Assembly: GCF_010672455.1 (NCBI RefSeq)
Contig: NZ_JAAHGO010000030.1
Span: 1 to 64,000, forward strand
DNA from: Okeania sp. SIO2C9
GTDB taxonomy: Bacteria > Cyanobacteriota > Cyanobacteriia > Cyanobacteriales > Microcoleaceae
Reading direction: 5' to 3'
DNA length: 64,000 nucleotides
The translations under genes and the position numbers were made by a program. The notes below the pieces were generated by a model. It saw only the letters and a program-made list of their open reading frames with translations, searched no databases and was not told the origin of the DNA. Shown here in pieces: positions 1 through 9,061 of this stretch; position 1 is the stretch's first letter; every line of letters begins with the position of its first letter.

Positions 1-83
<83 letters not shown>

Positions 84-163
84 GAAGATGTGGGGAGAAA
101 TAATACAAAAAATTCAACACTCCTTTTCAGATTTTGGCGTTGCTGATTAGTAATGATCTATGC

Positions 164-352
164 TTATGTAGGAAGAGTTTGAAATTTTAGATAGTGCAGC
201 AGAAGACGAAGTTCTTTCATCCGTGGTGAATAGGGTTGACTCTTAGGGGATTCAACGAATTGACGACCACATATTCGACATTGGAAACACTGTTGGCCAC
301 GTCTTTGGCCATTTTTCCTGGTGTGGGTGGAGTTACATTTTGGACATATCAT
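164..352 (-). pseudogene. IS1-family transposase, N-terminal fragment
   Basis: The translation from the methionine at 352 starts MICPKCNSTH and carries a CxxC...CxxC zinc ribbon (CPKC, then CRIC), the DNA-binding N-terminal domain of IS1 InsA-type transposases. After QFVESPKSQPYSPRMKE the family sequence stops, and the frame ends about 12 residues later. The helix-turn-helix and catalytic parts are missing, so this is a remnant. An unlinked C-terminal remnant of the same family lies at 37232-37349. The zinc ribbon is directly visible; the family assignment is from recognised motifs. Confidence 0.7.
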
Positions 353-574
353 GTTTTGAATTCTACAACATTTATCATTACATTTCAGCAACGCCCAGAT
401 TTTTCCTCACTCATTGATGCGCGAAAAGACTTGGCTACCATAATTATATAGATCTCAAATTATATAGATCTCAAATGGGTTCTATACTTTTTTCGGGTAT
501 TCACAAGAAGTACAAACTTTCACTCTCAAGGCAAAGACTCCCATACTTTTTAGTGGAGACTTCGAGAGGTGAAA

Positions 575-1192
575 TTAGAATTGACGTTCTAAAAATTCCA
601 CTGTGTTTTCATTAATTAGTACCCAACCACTCTTTGATAATAGACTGACCTTTACCCACCAGGCCGTTTTATAGGATGCACCGTAACATGGTTGGCACCC
701 TCCTGCATAAATATTACCTTGGTATTCAAAGAACATCTCACCCTCGGCTCGGTTTTGTAATACATTAATTTGGTTTCCTTTTTCAAGAGTGAGGTTGGTC
801 TGCTTTCCCGATGAATAATAAGCATCTTTGGAAAGGTATTTAATATTTCCATAGTTAGTTACTATCAATTTCTGGGTTTGTTCGATGGTGACAGAGTCTG
901 ACGCGATCGTTTGGTATTGAGTTTCGGTGAAATTGAAGATAGTTCCCTCTTTTATTTCCAGTCCTGTTACAGGTTGAGAGTTTGAGTTAGGTTTCTGCAA
1001 TGGTTGGAGATTAACTTTTGATTTAAAACGTGGGAGACCTTCCCCTGGCCATAAACCAGTTGAAAATAAAACATCTGACTCATGAGAATTTGAAACTGTT
1101 TCCGATAGCTCATTAGAACTTGAAACTGTTCCCGATAAAGGCAAACAAGAGTATAAAAAAACAAACAATGCTAAACATATTAAACGAACCAT
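575..1192 (-). CDS. Secreted protein or lipoprotein of unknown function
   Basis: A 205-residue protein with a hydrophobic N-terminus (LICLALFVFLYSC). The LYSC tetrapeptide could be a lipobox, although tyrosine at -2 is unusual. Otherwise it would be an ordinary signal peptide. A short serine-rich duplication follows (SSSNELSETVSNSHES). The C-terminal 100 residues are beta-rich, with a CQPC pair and a tryptophan-rich stretch (TAWWVKVSLLSKSGWV) resembling an SH3-like barrel. The start is supported by AAGGAG eight bases upstream of the ATG. No family recognised. The protein most likely acts outside the cytoplasmic membrane. Confidence 0.65.
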   Translation of the reverse strand: MVRLICLALFVFLYSCLPLSGTVSSSNELSETVSNSHESDVLFSTGLWPGEGLPRFKSKVNLQPLQKPNSNSQPVTGLEIKEGTIFNFTETQYQTIASDSVTIEQTQKLIVTNYGNIKYLSKDAYYSSGKQTNLTLEKGNQINVLQNRAEGEMFFEYQGNIYAGGCQPCYGASYKTAWWVKVSLLSKSGWVLINENTVEFLERQF

Positions 1193-1252
1193 TTTTTTCT
1201 CCTTTCAAACTGGTATTATACCCTCAAATAATTAAAATTACTCAAGTTATAA

Positions 1253-1930
1253 TTAAACTGAAAAACTTTCACTAATTTGTTGCCTAAACTCTAAAACAAC
1301 ATCAAAAGTTTCATCATATTCAACATAACTTGCTAACAATTCTATATCTAACAAAAGTAATAAATTACTCCTAATTGCCTGCTCATATTTTCCATTATTT
1401 AAGTAATGGATAGAAAAACTTTCATTTTGCCAAAACCACACTTCAGAAACTCCTAAACCTTGATAAACTTCTAAAGCATTAATACCACCACTGGTAATTA
1501 CAACTTCAATAGCTAAATCGGGAATATCTTTATTACTAAAAAGACAGTAACATTCATCTGGCTCAATACCCCTAACTGTTGCCTGAGACCGAAAAGTAGT
1601 GGAACCTCAACCATAAAAACGGATGCAACTTTCCTCAAAATAAGCTTCTAATAATCGACCAATATTGCTCTTAATAAATTCATGGCGACGACTAGGCTAC
1701 ATAATTTCTAAGTACCCCTCTAAAAAAGTAACACGCCAACAATAATTATCTTGCAAGTTATCCAATAACTGTTCATAAATCTGCCAACTAATATCACCCA
1801 TAACAAAAATTTTGTCGGCATCAACAGAGCCTAATTTATCTTCACTTATCAATTTCTCTAACTGTTGTAAACCTTCTACAAAATTCAACATATAATGTAT
1901 TTTATAGCTAATAAATAAATTTAATATCAA
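1253..1930 (-). pseudogene. Uma2-family (DUF820) protein with two nonsense codons
   Basis: Read as one continuous frame on the minus strand, this matches Uma2-family restriction-endonuclease-fold proteins. An N-terminal half ends TFLEGYLEIM, followed by SRRHEFIKSNIGRLLE, then IEPDECY, DIPDLAIEVV and EVWFWQNESF. Two in-frame stops interrupt it: TAG at 1697-1699, where the family has serine in LEIMSP, and TGA at 1607-1609, just before GSTTF. No frameshift is needed, because both halves are in the same phase. The catalytic elements (D in PDECY, D and E in DLAIEVV) are still recognisable. The real start may be the methionine at 1891. Decay appears recent. Confidence 0.75.
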
Positions 1931-1943
1931 TAATAATTCAATT

Positions 1944-4436
1944 TTAATAAATTGACTTACGATTAATCAAATATAAAAATATATAAATCCAAAATGTTAG
2001 AGTTGGTAACAACCAAGGCAATAAAATTGCTGCTGAAATATAAATTTGTAGGCTAGCTAGTGCATAAATTAGAGTCAATAAAAACCATAAAAAAATAATT
2101 TCTTGTTTTTGAGTTTTAGTACTATTTCCTAATACTAATACTGTTCCTTTTCCTAATAAAGCAGCTAATAAAATTAACCATAAATTAGGAATAGGTATAA
2201 CTAATCTTTGATTGAGCAAATGATGAACCATATAAGCATGAATTTCCCCTCCAGTAAATACTGTACTTGGGTTTGCAGGATGTTGAGAACGCCAGAAACC
2301 AACAGCAGCGGGTAAAGGAAAATTGTCTCCTCCTGGAACTAATCCTGCATCTTTATATCCAGCAGCAATAATCACTATTGATGGACGTTTATTTAGTATA
2401 GTTAGTGGTAATAGTGGGGAATCATTACTATCCAAAAGTTGCCAAGCAGGTAAACGTTGAAAAACTGCTTCTGGGGGAACAGAAAAATCTATAATTGGAT
2501 GCATCCACATTTGCCCTAATTTATAGGAAAATTTTGTTAAAGGTTGTAAGCGAGATGAATTGGAAAATAAATCCAAAAATTCATATTCACCTGTGGTCTG
2601 ATTAATATGATTTTTGACTTGAGATACCCAATTATCTGAGGAATTAATCTGAGGTTGAAGCAACTCCCCAGATTGTTCAAAGTTTAACCAGTGAGCAATT
2701 GCTAACCAATAAGCAAAGGGCAATGGTTTCTTTCTAGAATATTGCCTTGGCAGCAGTGTAAAATGGGTAACATAACTGTCATAACCGACAATAAAAGTAT
2801 CTCCCTGTAGTTGCCAATTTGGGGATGCTAACTCCGGCAAGGGTTCAAACCAACCACCAGCTTGGTTACGAGATGTCGCTAAAATAAACCAGGTGTTTTG
2901 TTTTTCTATGGATGAGCGCAGAGTACGGGCTAATTTTCGGTCGTTTCCTGGTTGATGGCGGTCGAATAGATAGTCAACACCGATGATTTTGGCGTTGATA
3001 GCTGTAAGTTGAGTAATGATTTTGGCTATATAGCTACGATCCATAGGTCTAGGATCGGATATTTTGGCTTTTTTGATGGACTCTTCGTCGATTTCAACTA
3101 ATAGCACGGGAGGCGAATTTTTGCTATCGGGTTGGTTGGTAAATTGCCGATACATGGCTTGCGCTAATACTCGCTTTTCAATTAAAAAGCTTTGAGTTGA
3201 TAATTGCCAACTGCATAAAATTAATGCACTGAGCGCCATCGCTTCTTTTCTGCTAGGAAACCACCGTTTGCATTTGTCTTTAATTCTAGATGCTTGAAGA
3301 CAAAATAGTGCGGCATCCGGGTGGCAAAACAAAGATGGTATTAAATATGTACTAGGATAGGTGAGATTTTTCTCTAGCTTTAAAAATTGACAAGCTGATA
3401 ATAATGATTCGTGAACATCTTTGTATTCGGCTAGACTTTGTAGAAAGCGCACTAAAAATTCTTGGGCGACTTGGTTATGAATAGGTTCTCGCATGACGGC
3501 AACTTGACTTAAACCCAAGTCGATCAGGGTGTTAGCGATGCTTAAACCACTACAGGAGTTGAAGATTGCAAATTGTAAACCTCTCTGTTTGGCTATAGTT
3601 AAGGATTGAGCAATTTCGATCATGGATAGAGATGTGCCTGGAGCGATCGCTAGTTCCCCTCCTGTATTTAGATTTTCATTACTGTGTCCTGCGAAAAATA
3701 AGATATCCCACCCACGTTCGTCTTTTATTGCTTTGACAATTTTGTCTTTTAGCTCTGCTTGACGCTCGTGAGGTTGCCAACCCACAAACTCTACTTCTGC
3801 TATTGGGGATAGTGATTTTACTGCTTCTCTGTCTACCTGGAAATTTAAACCTGTATCATCTCCCAGTATTGCTAATACCCTGGCTTTACCTCGACAGGGT
3901 TTGGATTGATAATTGACTGGTGTATCATGGATATTGATAGGTTGGCGGACTATTCTAATTTTACTGGATGCAGCAAATTCTGTAATTTCCCATACTTCCC
4001 AGGGTAAACGACATAATTCTTGGGAGTTACAAGTTAAAAATATGTCAATAGTAGGTACATGAGTGTTGTGCTGTGATGGTAGGAAATTTTCTGTTTTTTG
4101 TTTGGCTGCTTGAGCAATAATTGCTCTAATTTCAAACAGTTCTTCGTGTCGTAGCCAACGATGAAATTCACACAGAAGTTTTGCTTCTGCTTGGACCAAT
4201 TTTTGTTCCCAATCAACTTGTCTGATTATTGTTCCTGTACTTACTACCCTTCCTCGTAAAGCTCTATGATAAAAACTTAGATATTTTGTTTGCCAATCTT
4301 GATAAAATATGGTAAGGTTCTCAGGATAAGGAAGAGTGACACTTAATTGTTGCCCTCTACCCCAGGCAAGTTCAAATAGGCAGACTTTTTCAACTTGTTG
4401 GATCTTAAGGTAGAATCTATAAGCATTCTGAGTCAT
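1944..4436 (-). CDS. CHAT-CHASE2 membrane protein
   Basis: An 830-residue protein with three parts. Residues 1-130 are a family-specific N-terminus. Residues 130-390 are a CHAT (caspase-like) peptidase domain with histidine in FFAGHSNE (H251) and cysteine in FNSCSG (C295). A membrane segment near 395-415 leads into a CHASE2 extracellular sensor domain of about 300 residues (VLLVEIDEESI, IIGVDYLFD, FTGGEIHA). Two or three membrane helices near 740-825 end the protein. The expected topology is a cytoplasmic protease-like domain coupled to an external sensor. CHAT and CHASE2 are known to occur fused in cyanobacteria; ligand and substrate are unknown. The small inhibitor-like gene 189 bases upstream lies on the same strand. 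Confidence 0.88.
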   Translation of the reverse strand: MTQNAYRFYLKIQQVEKVCLFELAWGRGQQLSVTLPYPENLTIFYQDWQTKYLSFYHRALRGRVVSTGTIIRQVDWEQKLVQAEAKLLCEFHRWLRHEELFEIRAIIAQAAKQKTENFLPSQHNTHVPTIDIFLTCNSQELCRLPWEVWEITEFAASSKIRIVRQPINIHDTPVNYQSKPCRGKARVLAILGDDTGLNFQVDREAVKSLSPIAEVEFVGWQPHERQAELKDKIVKAIKDERGWDILFFAGHSNENLNTGGELAIAPGTSLSMIEIAQSLTIAKQRGLQFAIFNSCSGLSIANTLIDLGLSQVAVMREPIHNQVAQEFLVRFLQSLAEYKDVHESLLSACQFLKLEKNLTYPSTYLIPSLFCHPDAALFCLQASRIKDKCKRWFPSRKEAMALSALILCSWQLSTQSFLIEKRVLAQAMYRQFTNQPDSKNSPPVLLVEIDEESIKKAKISDPRPMDRSYIAKIITQLTAINAKIIGVDYLFDRHQPGNDRKLARTLRSSIEKQNTWFILATSRNQAGGWFEPLPELASPNWQLQGDTFIVGYDSYVTHFTLLPRQYSRKKPLPFAYWLAIAHWLNFEQSGELLQPQINSSDNWVSQVKNHINQTTGEYEFLDLFSNSSRLQPLTKFSYKLGQMWMHPIIDFSVPPEAVFQRLPAWQLLDSNDSPLLPLTILNKRPSIVIIAAGYKDAGLVPGGDNFPLPAAVGFWRSQHPANPSTVFTGGEIHAYMVHHLLNQRLVIPIPNLWLILLAALLGKGTVLVLGNSTKTQKQEIIFLWFLLTLIYALASLQIYISAAILLPWLLPTLTFWIYIFLYLINRKSIY

Positions 4437-4625
4437 TTTTCTTTGATTTTGATCGCATACCTCTTTACTTTAGCAATTCTCAATTAATTACAGAGAACGT
4501 TAGATATATATAAGGACAACTCTATTAAGCTATAAAAACAGCGGTCGCTATATCTTTTGTTCCGGAAAATAAGCGATCGCCAAAGTTTTAAATAGAAAAT
4601 GGTAATATTGAATATTTATATCAAC

Positions 4626-4904
4626 TCAAGCCGAACGCATTTTTCTTGCTAACTTAAGATTATGTATCCAAGGCTGATGAGATAATTCTGTAACTGCTTC
4701 TGCTGAAAGCTTGGCTGTAAAGGTACACCGCTGATGATTTAGCCCTCTGACCCCTAGTTCTTTTAAGAAACTCGCCTCTTTTTGATTTGGTACTTCCGTT
4801 GTACGAACAAACACTTCCACTGGCTGTTTGTGTGATGAAGGCATTTTATTCAGGACATTCACTAAGCCTGGATCTAACTTCCTATGTTCCATCATATTTT
4901 CCAT
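4626..4904 (-). CDS. Small protein resembling a protease propeptide/I9 inhibitor
   Basis: About 92 residues from ATG 4904. The frame also opens at a TTG at 4934, but the ATG has AAGGAG twelve bases upstream and is preferred. After a polar N-terminus comes a compact beta-alpha-beta pattern: PVEVFVRT, then FLKELGV, then TFTAKLSAEAV, LSHQPWIHNLKL. The ending (Ls-x-x-A-V-x-x-Ls-x-x-P-W-I) resembles subtilisin propeptide/I9 inhibitors, although no protease is fused. It lies just upstream of the CHAT-CHASE2 gene on the same strand, so a role in restraining or cleaving that protein is possible. Both the family and the partnership are inference. Confidence 0.5.
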   Translation of the reverse strand: MENMMEHRKLDPGLVNVLNKMPSSHKQPVEVFVRTTEVPNQKEASFLKELGVRGLNHQRCTFTAKLSAEAVTELSHQPWIHNLKLARKMRSA

Positions 4905-4946
4905 TTTTCCATAACACTCCTTGAGTTTTTTCAATTACTAATTAAC

Positions 4947-5035
4947 AGGACTTACGCAGAGACTCTATATATAGCGAAGGCTAATACCATTTGCCCCTAC
5001 AGATGGTGGTTTTAAAGTCAATTTGCGTAAGTTCT
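4947..5035. mobile_element. 89-bp MITE with TIR AGGACTTACGCA
   Basis: Inverted ends AGGACTTACGCA (4947-4958) and TGCGTAAGTTCT (5024-5035). Including the outer C and G, the ends are 13 bases. ATTAA sits on both sides, which fits a short target duplication. A second copy of exactly 89 bp is at 17922-18010 and a third with a worn left end is at 18909-18989. There is no coding capacity. Confidence 0.7.
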
Positions 5036-5368
5036 GATTAACTTTAACTACTTATCTTTTGGACATTAATGTATATTAAGACCTATTTTTTATGATATAT
5101 TTAAACTTTAGTCTGATTATTATATCCGTAGTTTAGCATTTTAATTTTGCTTGGTCAAGAATTTTAGACTGCTCTTAAAAAGAGTTAATCAATGTCAAGT
5201 TAGCCTTGACTAAGGTATATGGTACTGTGTTCTATACTTAGAAAAAGATACTTTAGTTGAAAGGGAAAACGCACGATGCAAGAGAATAGTTAAAACATCC
5301 GAACCTGTATTCACAGTTTTATACCTTCTTTTTATACTAATTTTCCCTCAATAATGCTATAACACTAG
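5036..5368. other. Intergenic, nothing recognised
   Basis: AT-rich sequence between the 89-bp MITE and the next MITE. I see no ORF, hairpin or repeat in it. Confidence 0.5.
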
Positions 5369-5612
5369 TTAGGTCTTGCTGATTAAATCTAAAAGCACTG
5401 ACAGGTAAAGGTTTTAGCTTTTTTACAGCGAAAAAAGTGCAACTTTTTAAGCTTGAGCGACTAAAAAGTTAGGATAAAAGGCAGAATAATTGCAGAAAAA
5501 TCAAGGGATAAAATATCCGACTCTCTCCTCTAAATTCCCCATTCCTCCTGGCTCGGTCTTCCTGAGGACTGACTCCTACCCCATACCAAAAGACTTATTC
5601 AGCAAACCCTAA
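5369..5612. mobile_element. MITE family 1 (TIR TTAGGGYTTGCTGA), copy A
   Basis: Left end TTAGGTCTTGCTGA, right end TTCAGCAAACCCTAA. The body shares the family order: AAAGCAnTGAC near the left, a run of T, AAAAAGTTAGGA, then CAGAAAAATCAAGGGA, and AAAGACTTnTTCAGCAA at the right. It is 244 bp and non-coding. Sister copies are at 12708, 14236, 14600 (partial), 15002 and 31210. The ends could be GGG...CCC flanked by TA, as in IS630/mariner-type insertions, but TTA/TAA belongs to the inverted ends too, so this is ambiguous. Confidence 0.8.
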
Positions 5613-5772
5613 GTTAGCGAAATATAGCAATTTGTAGAACACCTAGAAGACTTATTTGTAATATCTTACTTACCGAAAAATTGGGTCTAAAGCCTTGCCC
5701 TTCTAGGGCGACTTTTAAATTGGTTTTTCTTCAGTAAATATGTTATCATGTTGTTAGTTTAAAAGTCAGGTT

Positions 5773-6913
5773 ATGAAAGCTAGATTTAAGTATCGTATCT
5801 ATCCAACACCGGGACAAAAATACCGATTAGCCAAGCTATTTGGTTGTGTCCGTGTAGTTTGGAATGATAGTCTAGCTTGTTGTCAAGAAAAGTATCAATT
5901 AGGAGAGAAGAAACCCACTAACTCCGAGCTACAAAAACAGTTGATCACTCAATCGAAAAACACTGAAGACAGAGAATGGTTATCAGAAGTTTCTGCTATA
6001 CCATTGCAGCAATCTTTAAATGATTTAAATCAGGCTTATCAAAATTTTTTCAAATCAACTAAAGGTCAGAGAAAAGGTAGACCTATTAGACCTCCTAAAT
6101 TTAAAAGTAGAAAGTCAAAGCAAACTGCTAGGTTTACAAAGGGAGGATTTAAAGTTTGTCAACATAAAGTCTATTTAGCTAAGATTGGAAGGCTGAAAAT
6201 TGTTTCGCCTGTGAGATTTACCTGCTGCTCCATCATCAGTAACAGTAATCAAAGATTCCGCTCATAGATATTTCTTGAGTTTTGTAGTAGAAATACAACC
6301 AGAAGTATTACCTAAAACTGATAATTCAGTAGGCATAGATTTAGGTATTAAAACTTTTGCTACATTTAGCGATGGTACAAAGGTTGATGCTCCTAAGCCA
6401 CTGAAGAAACGAATTAAGAAATTAAGAAAGTTAAGTAAGTCATTATCTCATAAAACTAAAGGCTCTAAAAGGTATGAAAAAGCAAGGATTAGAGTTGCTA
6501 AGTTCCATGCAAAACTGAAAGATACAAGGACAGATTTTCTACATAAATTATCTACTAAAATAATTTGTGAAAACCAAACAGTTGTTTTAGAAGATTTAAA
6601 CGTTTCTGGTATGGTTAAAAACCGCAAATTATCCAGAGCTATATCTGATTTAGGTTGGAGAACTTTCAGAACATTTCTAGAAGGAAAAGCAGAAAAATAT
6701 GGTCGTTATTTTAAAGTAATTAGTCGTTGGGAACCCACATCTCAAACTTGCTCTAGCTGTGGATTCAAAGGTGGAAAGTTAGACCTTAAGGTGCGAGAAT
6801 GGGAGTGTCTAAACTGTGGCAGCAAACACGATAGAGACGAAAACGCAGCGATAAATATATTAGTCGCTCCTTGGGCATTCGGAGACGAGAAACGGACGTG
6901 GAGGCAAGTGTAA
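5773..6913 (+). pseudogene. tnpB: TnpB RNA-guided nuclease, single frameshift
   Basis: The two halves sit in adjacent frames. 5773-6267 gives the N-terminal helix-turn-helix and WED-like part (FKYRIYPTPGQK). 6275-6913 gives the RuvC core and zinc finger. The phase is lost near 6205-6215, in the stretch that should read KIV-WSRDLPAAP, so one base has been gained or two lost. Catalytic motifs survive in the second half: the first Asp in GIDLGIK, the Glu in VVLEDLNVSG and the last Asp in HDRDENAA, plus the CxxC pairs of the zinc finger (CSSCG, CLNCG). TnpB uses an omega RNA from the element's right end to cut DNA next to the target motif, here probably TTAC. The fragments probably make no active protein unless the frame is corrected. 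Confidence 0.85.
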
Positions 6914-7012
6914 GACTACTGCCAAAGTAGCAGCAGCCAAAGAAACGTCAACCCACCAAAGAGCTACGGCTCAGTAGGAATCCCCGCGCCTTTAGGCCGG
7001 GGAGGATGTCAA
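6870..7012 (+). ncRNA. Omega RNA (right-end guide RNA scaffold) of the tnpB element
   Basis: The last ~45 bases of tnpB and the ~100 non-coding bases after it form the scaffold that in this superfamily is transcribed as omega RNA. The final hairpin CCCCGCGCC-TTTA-GGCCGGGG and the GGATGTCAA end are the same in three places in the window. The guide would begin at 7013 (ATAACAAACAACTA). This is inferred from element architecture; no transcript evidence is available. Confidence 0.65.
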
Positions 7013-7023
7013 ATAACAAACAA

Positions 7024-8433
7024 CTATTGCTCTGAAGATTCAAGATATTGATAAGTTTTTTTGGATACATCGCGAATCAAGTCTACGGCAGTTTGTTCGT
7101 CATCTGGGCGTTTCACCAATACAGCCAATAGATAGCGCTTGCCATTGAGCAAATCAATCATACCCACATCTGCCAATACAGACTTCAGGTTACCTGTTTT
7201 GTGAGCAATAATAGTACCTCTACCTATACCCCGAGGTAACAATGAATCATTTTTAGTCCTCTCCATAATTCTAAACAGGCGATCGCGAGACTTTAGAGAT
7301 ACCAACCCACCTTGATTTACCTGTGAAATTAAATTTATCAAATCCTTGGGAGTTGTTGTATTAGTGCCAGATAGGTCTGGTAAGGAGTCATTAATAGTAG
7401 TATTCTTCAAACCCCAACTCTGAAACAACTGATTCAAAACTTCAGACCCACCAAGTGCTTCAATTAACATATTGGTTGCAGTATTATCGCTAATCACGAT
7501 CATCTTTGTCGCTGTTTGCAAAGCTGTATATTTAGTACCAGGTCTGCGAAACTGCATATCTCCCGAACCCTCAGCTATATGAGATTCCTCCATTGTCAAC
7601 ATATCATCTAGTTTGATGCGGCCTTGATCCACAGCTTGAAAAAAAGCTACTAATATTGGCACCTTAATGGTACTAGCTGCTGCAATAGCGACATTTCCAT
7701 TAATATCTAGATAAGCACCAGTATCAACATCAATCAGGAATATTCCTGGGGTGAGTTTTGGATATTCTGCGATGACTGTATCTAGCTCTGTTTTCAAAGC
7801 TGTAATTTCTCTAGTTTGTTGTACTGCTAAAGGTACAATGGAGGGAGATTTCCATTCTTGATTTGGTTCTACATCTGCTGCTTGAGAAAGGACACTAGAA
7901 CTATTTCCAGGTTTCAACATTGATAGCAATGTTCCACTAATTACCGCTATTCCCATACCCAAAATTAACATCCGAGTTACGTACAACACTACTGAAGAAG
8001 ACACAGAGCGTTTACGACTGAGTGGGGGCTTTTTTTGCAGTGGTGGCTGAGAAATAAAAGATTGGGCTTTTTCTAGCCGTTTTTGGGGTCGAGTAGATGT
8101 TTTGGGTTGTTGTTCTGCGATGGATCTTAATCTCGCCAATTCGTCTCTTCGACTACGTTTAGCTCTGTGAGATTGAAATCTAGGAATTTCTGTTTTTAAG
8201 GTTCTAGGTGCAACAACTTTCTTTTTTTGGGGGACTGGCCTTAGATAAGGTTCCTCAGAGGGTGGCAGAGGAAATTTAGCTACATTACGCTTTCTTTTGA
8301 GGGGTAGCTGCGGTTGCACGGGATGATTTTGCTGTCTACTACTAGATTGCTTCGATTGAGAATCTGGCCTAGTAGGGGATGATACTACTGAAAGAATTGA
8401 TGGACTAGGAAATCTCTGAACCACTCCAAACAC
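7024..8433 (-). CDS. Membrane-anchored class A beta-lactamase-like serine hydrolase
   Basis: 469 residues. Residues 1-145 are basic and proline-rich (PLKRKRN, PQKKKVV, RAKRSRR) and should be cytoplasmic. One membrane helix lies near 148-172 (VVLYVTRMLILGMG). The periplasmic domain at about 205-465 has the serine hydrolase motifs S254-T-I-K257, S315-D-N317 and K412-T-G414. The loop that should hold the Glu166 of true class A beta-lactamases (before TTTP) reads NDSLPDLSGTN and has no glutamate. Deacylation of beta-lactams is therefore doubtful, and a peptidoglycan or unknown peptide substrate is as likely. The stop codon lies just outside the tnpB element, whose presumed guide covers the gene's 3' end. 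Confidence 0.8.
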   Translation of the reverse strand: MFGVVQRFPSPSILSVVSSPTRPDSQSKQSSSRQQNHPVQPQLPLKRKRNVAKFPLPPSEEPYLRPVPQKKKVVAPRTLKTEIPRFQSHRAKRSRRDELARLRSIAEQQPKTSTRPQKRLEKAQSFISQPPLQKKPPLSRKRSVSSSVVLYVTRMLILGMGIAVISGTLLSMLKPGNSSSVLSQAADVEPNQEWKSPSIVPLAVQQTREITALKTELDTVIAEYPKLTPGIFLIDVDTGAYLDINGNVAIAAASTIKVPILVAFFQAVDQGRIKLDDMLTMEESHIAEGSGDMQFRRPGTKYTALQTATKMIVISDNTATNMLIEALGGSEVLNQLFQSWGLKNTTINDSLPDLSGTNTTTPKDLINLISQVNQGGLVSLKSRDRLFRIMERTKNDSLLPRGIGRGTIIAHKTGNLKSVLADVGMIDLLNGKRYLLAVLVKRPDDEQTAVDLIRDVSKKTYQYLESSEQ

Positions 8434-9061
8434 CTTAATTTACAACTATAATTTTGTTTATGGAACAGAAATGAATCAAAATCAAGAAAAATTGACTATT
8501 TCTGCATGAAAATTTATTGGACTTTCAGTTTTGCAAGAGGTATATTTATTTATTCCATTTCACAAAAGTTCAGAAGTCATATAAGCAACATATCTATCAA
8601 AAAAAACTTAATACCAAGAGAAAATACAGATAATTATTTTATTTCTCACAGGTTGTGACATTATTAATATTGAGTTAGATGGGTTAGTACTAGAGTAAGC
8701 ATTCAGCCGTCAGCTAGCCTCCTATGGTCGGAACTGCGAACTTCAGCCAGCCTCCTTGGTCGGAACTGCGAACTTCAGCTATTGCTTTTAGTTATTAGAT
8801 AAAAGCTTTACTAATTGAGTCAGAATTTATACTTACTACAGAAACTGGCTTTAAAGTCTATATTTATTTAAACCCCCTTCTTTTGCTGAGAGCATACAGC
8901 AAATAGCTGTTTGCGCAGCATTCCGTAGGAAATGCTTACGTACTAGAATACTAACTTAATCAAATATTAATTTTGCTTCATCACCTACGATTTAGGTAAA
9001 TATCTATTACTTTAGCGCAAGTAGTAACTATTTTTACGTATTCTAGACAAAAAAACACTTT
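8434..9061. other. Intergenic with a tandem short repeat
   Basis: At about 8720-8780, CAGC-CTCC-TnGGTCGGAACTGCGAA occurs twice in tandem. Near 8905-8935 there is a copy of the GC-rich palindromic word GCGCAGCATTCCGTAGGAA, which recurs through the window (for example 23675, 54757 and 54930). The rest is AT-rich and holds no gene that I can see. Confidence 0.5.

Larger units (their letters stand above)
5674..7012 (+). mobile_element. IS200/IS605-type element carrying tnpB only
   Basis: The element starts just 3' of a TTAC tetranucleotide (5670-5673), the classic target pattern of this superfamily. The left end (CGAAAAATTGGGTCT) is followed by a small hairpin (GCCCT-TCT-AGGGC). The right end has the hairpin CCCCGCGCC-TTTA-GGCCGGGG, then GAGGATGTCAA. 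The boundary at 7012 is confirmed by comparison with the deletion derivative at 50185-50420, where host sequence resumes directly after GTCAA. It holds tnpB but no tnpA Y1 transposase, so it needs TnpA in trans. Confidence 0.85.
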
